Below are positions 37,373 through 45,853 of a DNA stretch of 48,597 nt, piece after piece. The notes beneath the pieces were generated by a model. It was not told the DNA's origin and did no database searches. It worked only from the letters and a program-made list of their open reading frames with translations. The position numbers and the translations under genes were made by a program. The stretch is from Acidobacteriota bacterium (GTDB lineage Bacteria; Acidobacteriota; Terriglobia; Terriglobales; Acidobacteriaceae): the NCBI GenBank assembly GCA_031296105.1, contig JARLGJ010000066.1, forward strand, positions 1 to 48,597. Direction: 5' to 3'. How positions within the stretch are numbered: the stretch's first letter is position 1; the number at the start of each line of letters is the position of its first letter.

Positions 37373-37655
37373 GCGACACCTGAGCAGTAATCTTTTTTCT
37401 AGCACAGATTCGCTCTTGTTGCATCGATTGTATTTGCTAATCGTCAGTGCTGGAGGTCTCATTCGTTGCCAACAGGACAATGCACTCATCCAGAGCTGCT
37501 TACGCGGCAAAGTTTGATAAATCCCGATAATCGCCGAAGCATCTCGCTACTCCCCAACTCCGTCCACAAATCCCGACCCCTCAGCCTCCCACCACCACTC
37601 GCCAGACGTGTCACAATGGTTTGGGTGCAGTTGCACCACAGGGAATAGCTACACG

Positions 37656-38276
37656 ATGCGAACAGGTTATACAAGAAGGCCAAAGGCGCCCGAGCCCACG
37701 TCCGGGGCGCTCGTCAAGAACTACATCACGCCGGCGGGGTTGCAGCGCCTCAAGGATGAGCACCGTTTTCTGCTCACCCGGGAGCGCCCGGCCGTGGTGG
37801 AGGTTGTCTCGTGGGCGGCCGGCAACGGCGACCGCAGTGAAAACGCCGACTACCAGTACGGCAAGCGGCGGTTGCGGCAGATCGATGGGCGGATTCGCTT
37901 TCTCTCCAAGCGAATTGAAGCCGCCGAGGTCGTGGACCCGGAAGCTCCCCGCGCAGGACTGGCCGCGACGAAGGCGTTCTTCGGCGCCACCGTGCACTAT
38001 GAGGACGCCGCGGGAGCCGAGCACGTTGTGAGCATCGTGGGCATCGACGAGGTCGATCTCAGCCGCAACCACATCAGTTGGGCGTCGCCTCTGGCGCGGG
38101 CGTTGACGAAGTCGTCAGAAGGCGACACCGTAATCCTCCGCGCGCCCGGCGGGACAGAGGAGCTGGAGGTGCTGGAAGTGTGCTACCAGCACATTCCCGT
38201 GGAGCCATTCCGTGAGCCGCTCGGCTCCGAGGCCTCGGCAAAAAGCCGCGCGCGCCAGAACGCCACCGAGGAATAA
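37656..38276 (+). CDS. greB: Transcription elongation factor GreB
   Basis: A 206-residue Gre factor that enters the RNA polymerase secondary channel and stimulates cleavage of backtracked RNA. The N-terminal coiled coil has GDRSENADYQYGKRRLRQID, whose acidic tip (Asp and Glu) coordinates the catalytic Mg2+. RFLSKRIEAAEVVDPE and the C-terminal FKBP-like fold follow. The GreB-type YGKRRLR sequence distinguishes it from GreA. The first 25 and last 30 residues are longer and more basic or polar than usual. ATG 37656 is chosen with a distant GGGAA; 37608 would overlap the likely promoter. Confidence 0.88.
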   Translation: MRTGYTRRPKAPEPTSGALVKNYITPAGLQRLKDEHRFLLTRERPAVVEVVSWAAGNGDRSENADYQYGKRRLRQIDGRIRFLSKRIEAAEVVDPEAPRAGLAATKAFFGATVHYEDAAGAEHVVSIVGIDEVDLSRNHISWASPLARALTKSSEGDTVILRAPGGTEELEVLEVCYQHIPVEPFREPLGSEASAKSRARQNATEE

Positions 38277-38313
38277 GAGAGCCGAAACATCCCGTGTAAT
38301 AAAAGAACAGCCG

Positions 38314-38352
38314 GTGCCCCATTCAAGCCCCGTTGCTGGGCTTGAGTGGGAA
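38314..38352 (+). repeat. Capped hairpin H3
   Basis: Begins GTGCCCCA and ends TGGGAA. A 13-bp stem (CCCATTCAAGCCC with GGGCTTGAGTGGG) has one T-G pair; the loop is CGTTGCT. It lies 38 nt after greB. Confidence 0.88.
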
Positions 38353-38391
38353 GCAGTTGGCTTGAATGCTGACCGATGCACGTTGTCTTCC

Positions 38392-38434
38392 TCCCACCCT
38401 ATCGCCCAACAACAGGCGATAAGGGTGGGGCAAC
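38392..38434 (-). repeat. Capped hairpin H4
   Basis: Read on the minus strand it begins GTTGCCCCA and ends GGGTGGGAGG. Stem segments are CCCTTATCGCC and GGCGATAGGG with one bulge, loop TGTTGTT. It lies 40 nt after H3 in the opposite orientation, between greB and nuoB. Confidence 0.85.
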
Positions 38435-38564
38435 CCCGTGTCGCGTTTTCCCGCGTAATTGGGGTTATTCAATCGGCAATGATTCAATCCCAATTACTCG
38501 ATCCTCCCCCGGCTGGCGCCCGTGCCTCCCATGCGATACACTGATACGTTTCGTGGGGGAGACG

Positions 38565-39143
38565 ATGGAGAACAATCTTTCCGGCACCGAGCGTTTTGAG
38601 GCCCTGGCAGGCGACCCGCAGTCGCCCGCACGCATTGCCCAGGTCACCTATGGCGGAAGTCACGAGCAGGATGGCGTCATCCTCACCACGCTCGACTCGG
38701 CCGTCAACTGGGTACGCAAAAGCTCCATTTGGCCCATGACGTTTGGCCTGGCCTGCTGCGCCATTGAGATGATGGCCATGGGCGCTTCGCGCTTTGACGT
38801 GGCCCGCTTCGGCGCCGAGGTCTTCCGTCCCTCGCCCCGCCAGTCGGACCTGATGATCATCGCCGGCCGCGTCTCGGTGAAGATGGCGCCGGTCATCCGC
38901 CAGCTCTATTTGCAAATGCCGGAGCCGAAGTGGGTCATCTCCATGGGCGCCTGCGCCACCTCCGGCGGCATCTTCAACAACTACGCCATCGTGCAGGGCG
39001 TCAACCAATGGATTCCGGTGGACGTCTATGTTCCCGGCTGCCCGCCGCGTCCCGAGCAGTTGATTTACGCCCTCACCCAGTTGCAGGAAAAAATCATGAA
39101 GGAGCGCGGCAGCTTCAAGCGCGCAATGAACCTGGAGGAGTAA
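38565..39143 (+). CDS. nuoB: NADH-quinone oxidoreductase subunit B
   Basis: A 192-residue NuoB/PSST subunit of respiratory complex I, which carries the terminal iron-sulphur cluster N2 next to the quinone site on the cytoplasmic side of the membrane. The four cluster ligands are visible: the Cys pair in [10 protein letters not shown], the Cys in MGACATSGG and the Cys in [16 protein letters not shown] at 38555-38561 sets the start at ATG 38565. The usual neighbours nuoA, nuoC and nuoD are absent on both sides, and a terminator follows directly, so the gene is transcribed alone. A second copy inside a full nuo operon may exist elsewhere. Confidence 0.93.
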   Translation: MENNLSGTERFEALAGDPQSPARIAQVTYGGSHEQDGVILTTLDSAVNWVRKSSIWPMTFGLACCAIEMMAMGASRFDVARFGAEVFRPSPRQSDLMIIAGRVSVKMAPVIRQLYLQMPEPKWVISMGACATSGGIFNNYAIVQGVNQWIPVDVYVPGCPPRPEQLIYALTQLQEKIMKERGSFKRAMNLEE

Positions 39144-39183
39144 TTCCGGGCAGGGAAGCGCGGCACATTTTTGATTCACACGG

Positions 39184-39208
39184 AAGGCGGCTCGCGGGCC
39201 GCCTTTTT
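39184..39208 (+). terminator. Terminator of nuoB
   Basis: AAGGCGGC (39184-39191) pairs with GCCGCCTT (39198-39205), followed by a T run. Confidence 0.85.
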
Positions 39209-39224
39209 CCTGGCTGCAAAACGC

Positions 39225-39249
39225 AAAAAGCCCCGGATCTCTCCGGGGC
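39225..39249 (-). terminator. Terminator of the arginine decarboxylase gene
   Basis: Read on the minus strand, GCCCCGGA pairs with TCCGGGGC and is followed by five T residues. It faces the nuoB terminator, 16 nt away. Confidence 0.85.
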
Positions 39250-39267
39250 CACGGATTGCGATTAGAG

Positions 39268-39825
39268 CTAATCGAAGATCAGGATGGCGGCGGCGATGGT
39301 CGTCGTCCAAAGACCCTTCTTATCGCCGATTGCGCTCTGCGTGACGTTCTGCGTGCTCACAATCTTGTTCGAGAGACGGTAGACTTCCTTCTTCTCGTCC
39401 CAGCTCTTGTCGGGATCGAAATCCACATTCAGAGTGGTGGCGAGCATCTCTGCCGCCAGTTCCTCGGCGTAGTCGCCGGCCACCTGGTCGGTTTCGCCGA
39501 AGCTGTGATGCTCGCTCAAATACCCATAGGTTTGGCGGTCCGCCGGGCGGGCCAGGCCGATGCTCGACGCCACCAGGCGATGAGGCTCACGGGTCGAATT
39601 TTCCGCCACCACGGCAAAGACCACTTCACCGGGGTTCAGGTACTTTTGACCCTGTGCGCGGGTTAGCAGTTTGCAGTTCGGCGGAAAGATCGACGAAACG
39701 CGCACCAGGTTCTGCGCCGCAATGCCAGCGTCGCGCAGCGCAAGTTCGAAAGACGTCAAGCGCTCTTTATGTTTTCCTACACCCTTGGTGAGAAAAATGC
39801 GCTTGGGGACCATGTCTTTGCCCAA
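39268..39825 (-). CDS. pdaD: Pyruvoyl-dependent arginine decarboxylase
   Basis: A 185-residue proenzyme that converts arginine to agmatine, the first step of one polyamine route. The self-cleavage site is Ser44-Ser45 in RVSSIFPP; cleavage turns Ser45 into the pyruvoyl group of the alpha chain. [13 protein letters not shown] and the [12 protein letters not shown] segment are typical. The TTG start at 39825 has GAGGAG nine bases upstream; the in-frame ATG at 39813 has none. It is bounded by its own terminator and separated from the LysR gene by 113 bases. Agmatinase is not in the window. Confidence 0.9.
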   Translation of the reverse strand: MGKDMVPKRIFLTKGVGKHKERLTSFELALRDAGIAAQNLVRVSSIFPPNCKLLTRAQGQKYLNPGEVVFAVVAENSTREPHRLVASSIGLARPADRQTYGYLSEHHSFGETDQVAGDYAEELAAEMLATTLNVDFDPDKSWDEKKEVYRLSNKIVSTQNVTQSAIGDKKGLWTTTIAAAILIFD

Positions 39826-39938
39826 TTCTTGTTACTCCTCTGTCGAAAGCGTTCGAAGGGGCCGGTTGGATTACAGGCGGCATGTAAAAAAGTAAATGAT
39901 TCCGTGCGCAGGCGCAATGCGGAATCGTCGCCGGGAGG

Positions 39939-40838
39939 CTACTTGCGAGCCGTTTGTGGAGTTTTTAACCGGACGGCAATATCGATAAACGCCAATGCTG
40001 CCCGGCTCAGCGCCTTGTCCTTGCGGAAAACCAGCGCCATGTCGCGGCGGATCTGGGCGTCGGCCAGCTTCACAATGGCCGTAATTCCCAGGTGCTCGTC
40101 ACCCAGGGCGTTGGAGTGGGCGCAGAAGCCCAGCCCCACGCCGGCCGAAACAAAGCGCTTCAGCAGCTCGCTGGAATCCAGCTCCATGCTCACGTTGGGC
40201 TTCATGTTGCGCTCGTCGAACATGCGGTCAATGCTGTCGCGGGTGCGTCCCATCTTGGGCAAAAGCAGGGGATAATCGCCGATCTGCACCACCTTGACCT
40301 CTTTGTATTTCGCCAGGGGGTGCCCGGTGGGCGCAATCATCACCAGCTCGTCCTTGTGAATGGGCACGGCGGTGATGCGTTTGTCGGTGACGGGCAGGGC
40401 GGCCACGCCGAAGTCCGCGGAGTTGTCCACGATCGCTTCCAGCGTCTCGCGCGTCTCGCAGCGCTTGATGGTGATGCCCACGTCGGGATAGTTGCGTTTG
40501 AATTCGGCAAAAACCTCGGGCAGGATGTGCAGGCAACTACTCTCGTTGGCGGCCACCACCATCTCGCCGCCAGGCACGCGCTCAGCTTCGGCCACGGCGC
40601 TCAAGGCGGCGCGGCGCGCTTCAATGGCGCTCTCCACGTAAACCAGAAAAATTTTGCCCGCCGCGGTGATGGAGACCTTGCCGCCGGTGCGATCTAGCAG
40701 CTTCGCTCCCACCTCGTCCTCCAGCGCGCGAATCTGCGCTGAAATGGCGGGCTGCGTGCGGAAACGGCGCTCCGCCGCGCGCGAAAAGCTCAGGTGCCGC
40801 GCCACTTCCTGGAAGGTTTCGATCTGATCAAAATCCAT
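39939..40838 (-). CDS. LysR family transcriptional regulator
   Basis: A 299-residue LysR-type regulator. The N-terminal winged helix-turn-helix covers residues 1-60 (DQIETFQEVARHLSFSRAAE, then QPAISAQIRALE). The periplasmic-binding-like effector domain covers about 90-295. It diverges from glnA across a 239-bp gap. LysR regulators often control the divergent gene, so it may respond to nitrogen or carbon status and regulate glnA; that is inference. The effector-domain sequence resembles the CysB/Cbl-CbbR type only in general form. Confidence 0.9.
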   Translation of the reverse strand: MDFDQIETFQEVARHLSFSRAAERRFRTQPAISAQIRALEDEVGAKLLDRTGGKVSITAAGKIFLVYVESAIEARRAALSAVAEAERVPGGEMVVAANESSCLHILPEVFAEFKRNYPDVGITIKRCETRETLEAIVDNSADFGVAALPVTDKRITAVPIHKDELVMIAPTGHPLAKYKEVKVVQIGDYPLLLPKMGRTRDSIDRMFDERNMKPNVSMELDSSELLKRFVSAGVGLGFCAHSNALGDEHLGITAIVKLADAQIRRDMALVFRKDKALSRAALAFIDIAVRLKTPQTARK

Positions 40839-41077
40839 CTTGTCTCACCGGGGTGCAGTTTGCCGCTGCCGCGCCTTGCACGAACGATCTAAACCTATGC
40901 CGTAGCACCGAGTGTAACAATAAATTTCTTCGGACGTGCGAAAAATCGGCCTGGGACACTGCCTCGTCACGATGCTCTTCCGCATCCAGTAATTCATCGA
41001 AATTCCCGCGCAAATCCCACTCCGAATGAGTATCATGGAACGCACGCGCCGCACGTGGCGCACAAGGAACATTCGAT

Positions 41078-42505
41078 ATGCCATCAAATGGTGAAGTGAA
41101 CGCTTCCACGGTACTGGCCTACGCCCAGGAGCAGGGTGTGCAGATGGTCGATCTGCGCTTCAGCGACCTGCACGGCCTCTGGCACCACATCTCGTATCCC
41201 ATCGCCAAGCTCACCCCGGAATCCTTCCGCGACGGCTTTGGCATGGACGGATCGGCCGTGCGCGGCTGGGCCGCCATCCACGAGAGCGACATGCTGCTCA
41301 TCCCGGATCCGCGTACCTACGTGCTCGATCCCTTTACCGAGGTGCCCACGCTCGGCCTCATCGCCGACGTCATCGATCCCGTCACCCGCCAGCGCTACGA
41401 CCGCGACCCGCGCTACATTGCCAGCAAGGCCGAGATGTACCTGGCCGCGTCCGGACTGGCCGATGAAGCCATGTTCGGCGCCGAAGCCGAGTTCTTCATC
41501 TTTGACGGCGTGCGCTATGGACAGGATGCCACCCAGGCCTTCTACTCCATCTCCACCGGAGAGGCCTGCGCCGGACACGGCCGCGGTGAAAACGCCGCGG
41601 GCTTCCGTCCCTACCAGCGCGACGGCAACTTCCCGGTGCCGCCGCCGGACGATTACCGCGAGTTGCGCACCGAGATGCTGGTGACCATGCTCGAATGCGG
41701 CCTCGACATCGAATCGCACCACCACGAGGTGGGCATCGGCGGCCAGGGCGAAATCGACATGCAGTACACCACTCTGCTGCGCGCGGCCGACGCCGTGCAG
41801 CTTTACAAGTACATTGTGCGCAACGTGGCGCGCCGCCATGGCAAGTCGGCCACCTTCATGCCCAAGCCGCTCTATCAGGAGAACGGCTCCAGCATGCACA
41901 CGCATCAATCTCTGTGGAAGGATGGCAAGCCGCTCTTCGCCGGCGAAGGCTACGCCGGACTCAGCGAGACGGCCCTGTGGTACATTGGCGGACTCATCAA
42001 GCACGGTCCCGCGCTGGCGGCGCTGACGGCGCCCACCACCAACAGCTACAAGCGCCTCTCGGCCGCCTTGGATGCGCCGGTGAACCTGGCCTACTCGCGC
42101 CGCAATCGCTCGGCGGCCTGCCGCATTCCGATGTACTCTTCGGCGCCGGAAGCCAAGCGCGTCGAGTATCGTCCGCCGGACCCGAGCTGCAATCCGTACA
42201 TTGCGTTTTCCGCCATGCTGATGGCCGGCCTCGACGGCATCGAGAACCGCATCGACCCCGGCGCGCCGCTCGATAAGGACATCTACGACCTGGCACCCGA
42301 GGAGTTGCAGCGCGTGCCGTCGATTCCCGACACGCTGGCCGGTGCGCTCGACGCCCTCAGCGTGGACTACCAGTTCCTGCTCAAGGGAGACGTCTTCACC
42401 GAGGATCTGCTGGAGACCTACATGGCCTACAAGCGCGAGAAGGAAGTGAACGCCCTGCGCCAGCGTCCGCATCCCTTCGAGTTCGCGCTGTATTACGACG
42501 TGTAG
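41078..42505 (+). CDS. glnA: Glutamine synthetase, type I
   Basis: A 475-residue GSI-beta subunit of the dodecameric enzyme that makes glutamine from glutamate, ammonia and ATP in the cytoplasm. DGSAVRGWAAIHESDM and the GAEAEFFIFD, NLAYSRRNRSAACRIP and VEYRPPDPSCNPY segments line the active site. Tyr403 in DIYDLAPEE is the adenylylation site, so activity should be switched by the GlnE encoded next. AAGGAA lies upstream of ATG 41078. It diverges from the LysR regulator. Hairpin H5 begins 21 nt after the stop. Confidence 0.96.
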   Translation: MPSNGEVNASTVLAYAQEQGVQMVDLRFSDLHGLWHHISYPIAKLTPESFRDGFGMDGSAVRGWAAIHESDMLLIPDPRTYVLDPFTEVPTLGLIADVIDPVTRQRYDRDPRYIASKAEMYLAASGLADEAMFGAEAEFFIFDGVRYGQDATQAFYSISTGEACAGHGRGENAAGFRPYQRDGNFPVPPPDDYRELRTEMLVTMLECGLDIESHHHEVGIGGQGEIDMQYTTLLRAADAVQLYKYIVRNVARRHGKSATFMPKPLYQENGSSMHTHQSLWKDGKPLFAGEGYAGLSETALWYIGGLIKHGPALAALTAPTTNSYKRLSAALDAPVNLAYSRRNRSAACRIPMYSSAPEAKRVEYRPPDPSCNPYIAFSAMLMAGLDGIENRIDPGAPLDKDIYDLAPEELQRVPSIPDTLAGALDALSVDYQFLLKGDVFTEDLLETYMAYKREKEVNALRQRPHPFEFALYYDV

Positions 42506-42526
42506 GAGATGGCGCTCATTTCCTTT

Positions 42527-42567
42527 GTGCCCCAGGTTCGGTCCGCGAAGCGGGCCTAACCTGGGAT
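42527..42567 (+). repeat. Capped hairpin H5
   Basis: Begins GTGCCCCAGGTTCGG and ends CCTAACCTGGGAT, with a long imperfect stem. Nearly identical to H2. It starts 21 nt after glnA and may end its transcript. Confidence 0.88.
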
Positions 42568-42606
42568 CGAAACCACAGACCAAGGAAGGTCTGCGGAAGA
42601 CGAAAT

Positions 42607-42768
42607 TGTCAGGGCACGCTTTAGCCGTGCCGATCAGGCGGCATAAGTTCAGGGGCTTTAGCCCCTGAGGAACTGCTCTTTTAGGTTCTTGCGAAACGTA
42701 TCCTCAGCGGCTGAAGCCGCAAGGAAGTTTCAGCTATTGAGCGGCACGGCTAAAGCCGTGCCCTGACA
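42607..42768 (+). repeat. Full GGCTNNAGCC element (copy D, 162 bp)
   Basis: Bounded by TGTCAGGGCACG and CGTGCCCTGACA. The first arm lacks one G, giving GGCACGCTTTAGCCGTGCC. The inner hairpins GGGGCTTTAGCCCC with TGAGG, and CCTCAGCGGCTGAAGCCGC, are intact. Confidence 0.9.
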
Positions 42769-42812
42769 GGACCTCGTTTATGCAACATACCGGGCAAGTA
42801 TTTGCGGTAGAG

Positions 42813-42862
42813 TAGCGGCCCTTCGACTCGCGGCAAAAACAGCCGCTCCCTCAGGGTGACAC
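42813..42862 (-). repeat. GAGCG repeat, copy R2
   Basis: Starts TAGCGGCCCTTCGACTCGCG and ends CCTCAGGGTGACAC, matching R1 at nearly every base. It ends 72 nt before glnE. Confidence 0.8.
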
Positions 42863-42934
42863 GCCTATGGAACTTTTTCCGCAGCCTTGCTGTTTCGTTC
42901 CCCGCAGCGGAGCATCCTCCGCGGAAGGTTTGCA

Positions 42935-45697
42935 GTGACCCCGTCAGACTCCAGTACGCGGAAAGGCGGCGACTTGTTCACCGAGGCCTCGTCGCGTGCG
43001 CGCCTGGAGGCCATCTCCGCCGCGCTGCCTCCGGCGCTGGCCGAGGCTTTGCCGCATTATCTGGAAGGCTCCGCCAACCCCGACCTCTCGCTCTTCCAGC
43101 TTGAGATTCTTTTGCAGCGCTTTCCGGACGAGTGCCGCGCCGCCTTCGCCGCCAGCGCCCTGGCTCTGCACGCTTGCGTCGCGCTCTTCGGTTCCAGCCC
43201 GTGGCTCACGCAGTCTCTGATGCAGAACCTCGACCTCCTGCATCTCTTCGCCCGCCGCGACGGCCTCCGTGCCCCGCGCGCCGCGGAGGATTTGCGCGAG
43301 CAGTTTGCCCGCTTCCACATGCGGCATCACCAGGCGCCCATCTCCGTGGTGCTAGCGCGCTTCAAGCGCCGCGAATACATCCGCATCTTCGTTCGCGAAC
43401 TCCTCGGCCTGGGGCCTTTGCCGGAGATCATCGCCGAAATCTCCGCCCTCGCCGACGTGCTCATCGAGCAGGCGCTGGTGCATTGCGAGAGCCAATTGCG
43501 CAGCCGCTTTCTGGGCTGGCCGCAGGTTCATGACGCGGACGGACGACTGGCCCGCGCCCGCTTCTGCGTGCTCTCCCTGGGCAAGCTCGGCGGCGAGGAG
43601 TTGAACTACAGCTCCGACATCGACCTCATGTTTCTCTGCGACGATTCTGGCGACGCCGGCACCGTCGCCATTCCCGCGCGCGAGTTTTTTACCCGCCTGG
43701 CGCAGGACGTCACCGCCGTGCTCTCCAATGTCGGCGTCGAGGGCCAGCCCTTCCGCGTCGATCTCCGCCTGCGTCCGCAGGGCGCCAGTGGAGAAGTCGT
43801 CACCGGACTCGCCCAGGCCGTGCGCTACTACCAGCAGCAGGCACACGACTGGGAGTTGCAGGCGCTGCTCAAAATGCGTTGCAGCGCCGGAGACGCCTCG
43901 CTGGCGCGTGAATTCGCCCAGGCCGTCGATCCTCTCATCTATCACCAAGAGCTTTCGCTCTCGGCCATTCAAACCGCGGCCCGCTCTCTGGACCGCATCC
44001 GCCGCGGCACCTCACGCCAGTCCGGCGGCGGCACGCTGGACGTCAAGAGCGGCCCCGGCGGCATCCGCGAAATCGAGTTCACCGTGCAGTGTCTGCAGCG
44101 CGTTCACGGCGGCCGCGACCCCTGGGTGCGCAGCGGAGGCACCTTGGCCGCCCTGCAAAAGCTGCACGACAAATCGCTCATCGCCGCGGCGGAGTTCCGC
44201 GAGCTTTACGAAACCTATCGCCTGCTGCGCTGCCTCGAACATCGCCTGCAATGCCGCCAGGGCCTGGCCATGCACCGGCTGCCGGCCTCGGCGCAGGAGC
44301 AGCGCGCGTTCTTCCGCTCGCTGGTCAGCAAAAAAGTGGCCAACGCCCGCGAGCTGCGCGCGCGCATGGACTCCGCGTCCTCTCTTTGCGCGCGGGTGCT
44401 CACCCTCGGCGGCGAGGAGAGCGGCTCCGTCCCCTTGCAGGATGCACGCCTCGGCACCTCAGCCCTGGAGCGCCTTAGCGCCGCGCTGGCCCTGCGTTCG
44501 CCGCGCCTGGCGCAGGTGCTGGACGCCAGCGTCGGCGATGCCGCCCTGCGCAGTCTGCATCGCTTCCTCTCCGCCGCCGCCACCGACGAAGCCCGACTGG
44601 CCTCCACCGTGGAGAACGCCGCGCTTGTCGAGCGCGCGCTGCCCGTCTTTGCCTCCAGCGCCCTGGCCACCGATCTGCTCGCCCGCTACCCTTCGGACAT
44701 CTCTGCGCTCTTCGCCGCCGCCGAACTGGACGCCGCGCTGCCCATCTCCGACCGCCTGCGACTTGCCGCACGCCGCGCGCTGCTGCGCAACATTGGCGCT
44801 ACCATCCTCGACGGCCAGTCCGTATGGGAGGCGCTTGGCGAGTACAGCCGCGCCTTCCAGCAAATCCTCTCCGCGGCCGTTGCCGCCGTCGATCCGCCCG
44901 AGGGCTTTGCCGTCTTCGGGCTCGGCCGCCTCGGCACCAGAGAACTCGACGCCCTTTCCGACGTCGATCTGCTCTTCCTGCGCTCGCCCGCGTGCGATCC
45001 CGAAGCGGCCAGCCACTGCGCCCGCGAGCTGGTGACGCTGCTCTCTGGCTATACCCGCGAAGGCTCGGTCGTTGCCGCCGACGTGCGCCTGCGCCCGCAC
45101 GGCGAGCAGGGCGAGCTGGTCAGCTCTGTTCGACAATTCGCGCAGTATTGCGAGGCCGAGGCACAGCCCTGGGAGGCCATCGCCTACGCCAAGCTGGTCT
45201 TCGTCGCCGGAGACGCCGGGCTCGTCGCGGCCGCCACTGAGGCCGTCAACGCCCTGCGCCGCCGCTGGGTGGCCGCGCCTGACTTCGCCGCCCAGCTCTC
45301 ACAAACCCGCCGCCGCATTGAAGGCGCGGCCGGCGCGGAGAACTTCAAGGCCGGTCCCGGCGGCCTCTACGACCTCGACTACATCCTGGGACTCCTGGAG
45401 GCGCGGGCCGATGTGCTGCCCGAACAGCGGCAGATGCGCAACCGCCTGCACCGCCTCGTTGAGTTGGGAACCATTCCGTCCGGGCAGGGAAGTGCTCTGC
45501 AATCGGCCGCCCATCTTATTCGCCGCCTCGACCACGCCAACCGCATTGTCGAGGGCCGCTCGCGCCGCTGGCTGCCGCAGGCCGACGCCGTCCGCGCCAC
45601 CGTCGAGCGTCTCGCCGGCGGCCCCAATCTGGAGCCTTCCCTGCGCCGCGAGATGCTCTCCGTCCGCGCTCTTTATCATGATGTTTTCCAGGATTGA
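42935..45697 (+). CDS. glnE: Glutamine synthetase adenylyltransferase/deadenylylase
   Basis: A 920-residue bifunctional enzyme that attaches AMP to, and removes it from, the Tyr of glutamine synthetase in response to PII and glutamine. Two nucleotidyltransferase domains are visible: LGKLGGEELNYSSDIDLMFL (Asp228 and Asp230) in the N-terminal, deadenylylating half, and GLGRLGTRELDALSDVDLLF (Asp near 675 and 677) in the C-terminal, adenylylating half. Length fits the family. GTG 42935 has GGAAGG six bases upstream; an extension to 42887 reads into a repeat-derived segment. It lies next to its substrate gene glnA. Confidence 0.93.
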   Translation: MTPSDSSTRKGGDLFTEASSRARLEAISAALPPALAEALPHYLEGSANPDLSLFQLEILLQRFPDECRAAFAASALALHACVALFGSSPWLTQSLMQNLDLLHLFARRDGLRAPRAAEDLREQFARFHMRHHQAPISVVLARFKRREYIRIFVRELLGLGPLPEIIAEISALADVLIEQALVHCESQLRSRFLGWPQVHDADGRLARARFCVLSLGKLGGEELNYSSDIDLMFLCDDSGDAGTVAIPAREFFTRLAQDVTAVLSNVGVEGQPFRVDLRLRPQGASGEVVTGLAQAVRYYQQQAHDWELQALLKMRCSAGDASLAREFAQAVDPLIYHQELSLSAIQTAARSLDRIRRGTSRQSGGGTLDVKSGPGGIREIEFTVQCLQRVHGGRDPWVRSGGTLAALQKLHDKSLIAAAEFRELYETYRLLRCLEHRLQCRQGLAMHRLPASAQEQRAFFRSLVSKKVANARELRARMDSASSLCARVLTLGGEESGSVPLQDARLGTSALERLSAALALRSPRLAQVLDASVGDAALRSLHRFLSAAATDEARLASTVENAALVERALPVFASSALATDLLARYPSDISALFAAAELDAALPISDRLRLAARRALLRNIGATILDGQSVWEALGEYSRAFQQILSAAVAAVDPPEGFAVFGLGRLGTRELDALSDVDLLFLRSPACDPEAASHCARELVTLLSGYTREGSVVAADVRLRPHGEQGELVSSVRQFAQYCEAEAQPWEAIAYAKLVFVAGDAGLVAAATEAVNALRRRWVAAPDFAAQLSQTRRRIEGAAGAENFKAGPGGLYDLDYILGLLEARADVLPEQRQMRNRLHRLVELGTIPSGQGSALQSAAHLIRRLDHANRIVEGRSRRWLPQADAVRATVERLAGGPNLEPSLRREMLSVRALYHDVFQD

Positions 45698-45853
45698 TGT
45701 TGCCCGCCGCAGCGTGTTACGCTCCTCTGTTCACCCGCGACAATCCGGAGCCGTATGCGCAGTGGCAATGTGGGGTCTGCGGCTTCCAGGCGAGTGGCCA
45801 AACGGAGATGGATGGCGTCTCCGGCCTTCCCACTATGCCCAACAGGAGGTAGT

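Larger units (their letters stand above)
42506..42934. other. Gene-free stretch between glnA and glnE
   Basis: These 429 bases hold, in order, capped hairpin H5, element copy D and GAGCG repeat R2, then the ribosome site of glnE. I see no open frame with support. The repeats leave little room for a conventional promoter for glnE apart from the last 70 bases. Confidence 0.7.

Noticed and set aside
40839-41077. A riboswitch or glutamine-responsive RNA before glnA
   Set aside because: I see no conserved riboswitch core or strong hairpin in the gap; regulation by the divergent LysR protein and by GlnE is more likely.
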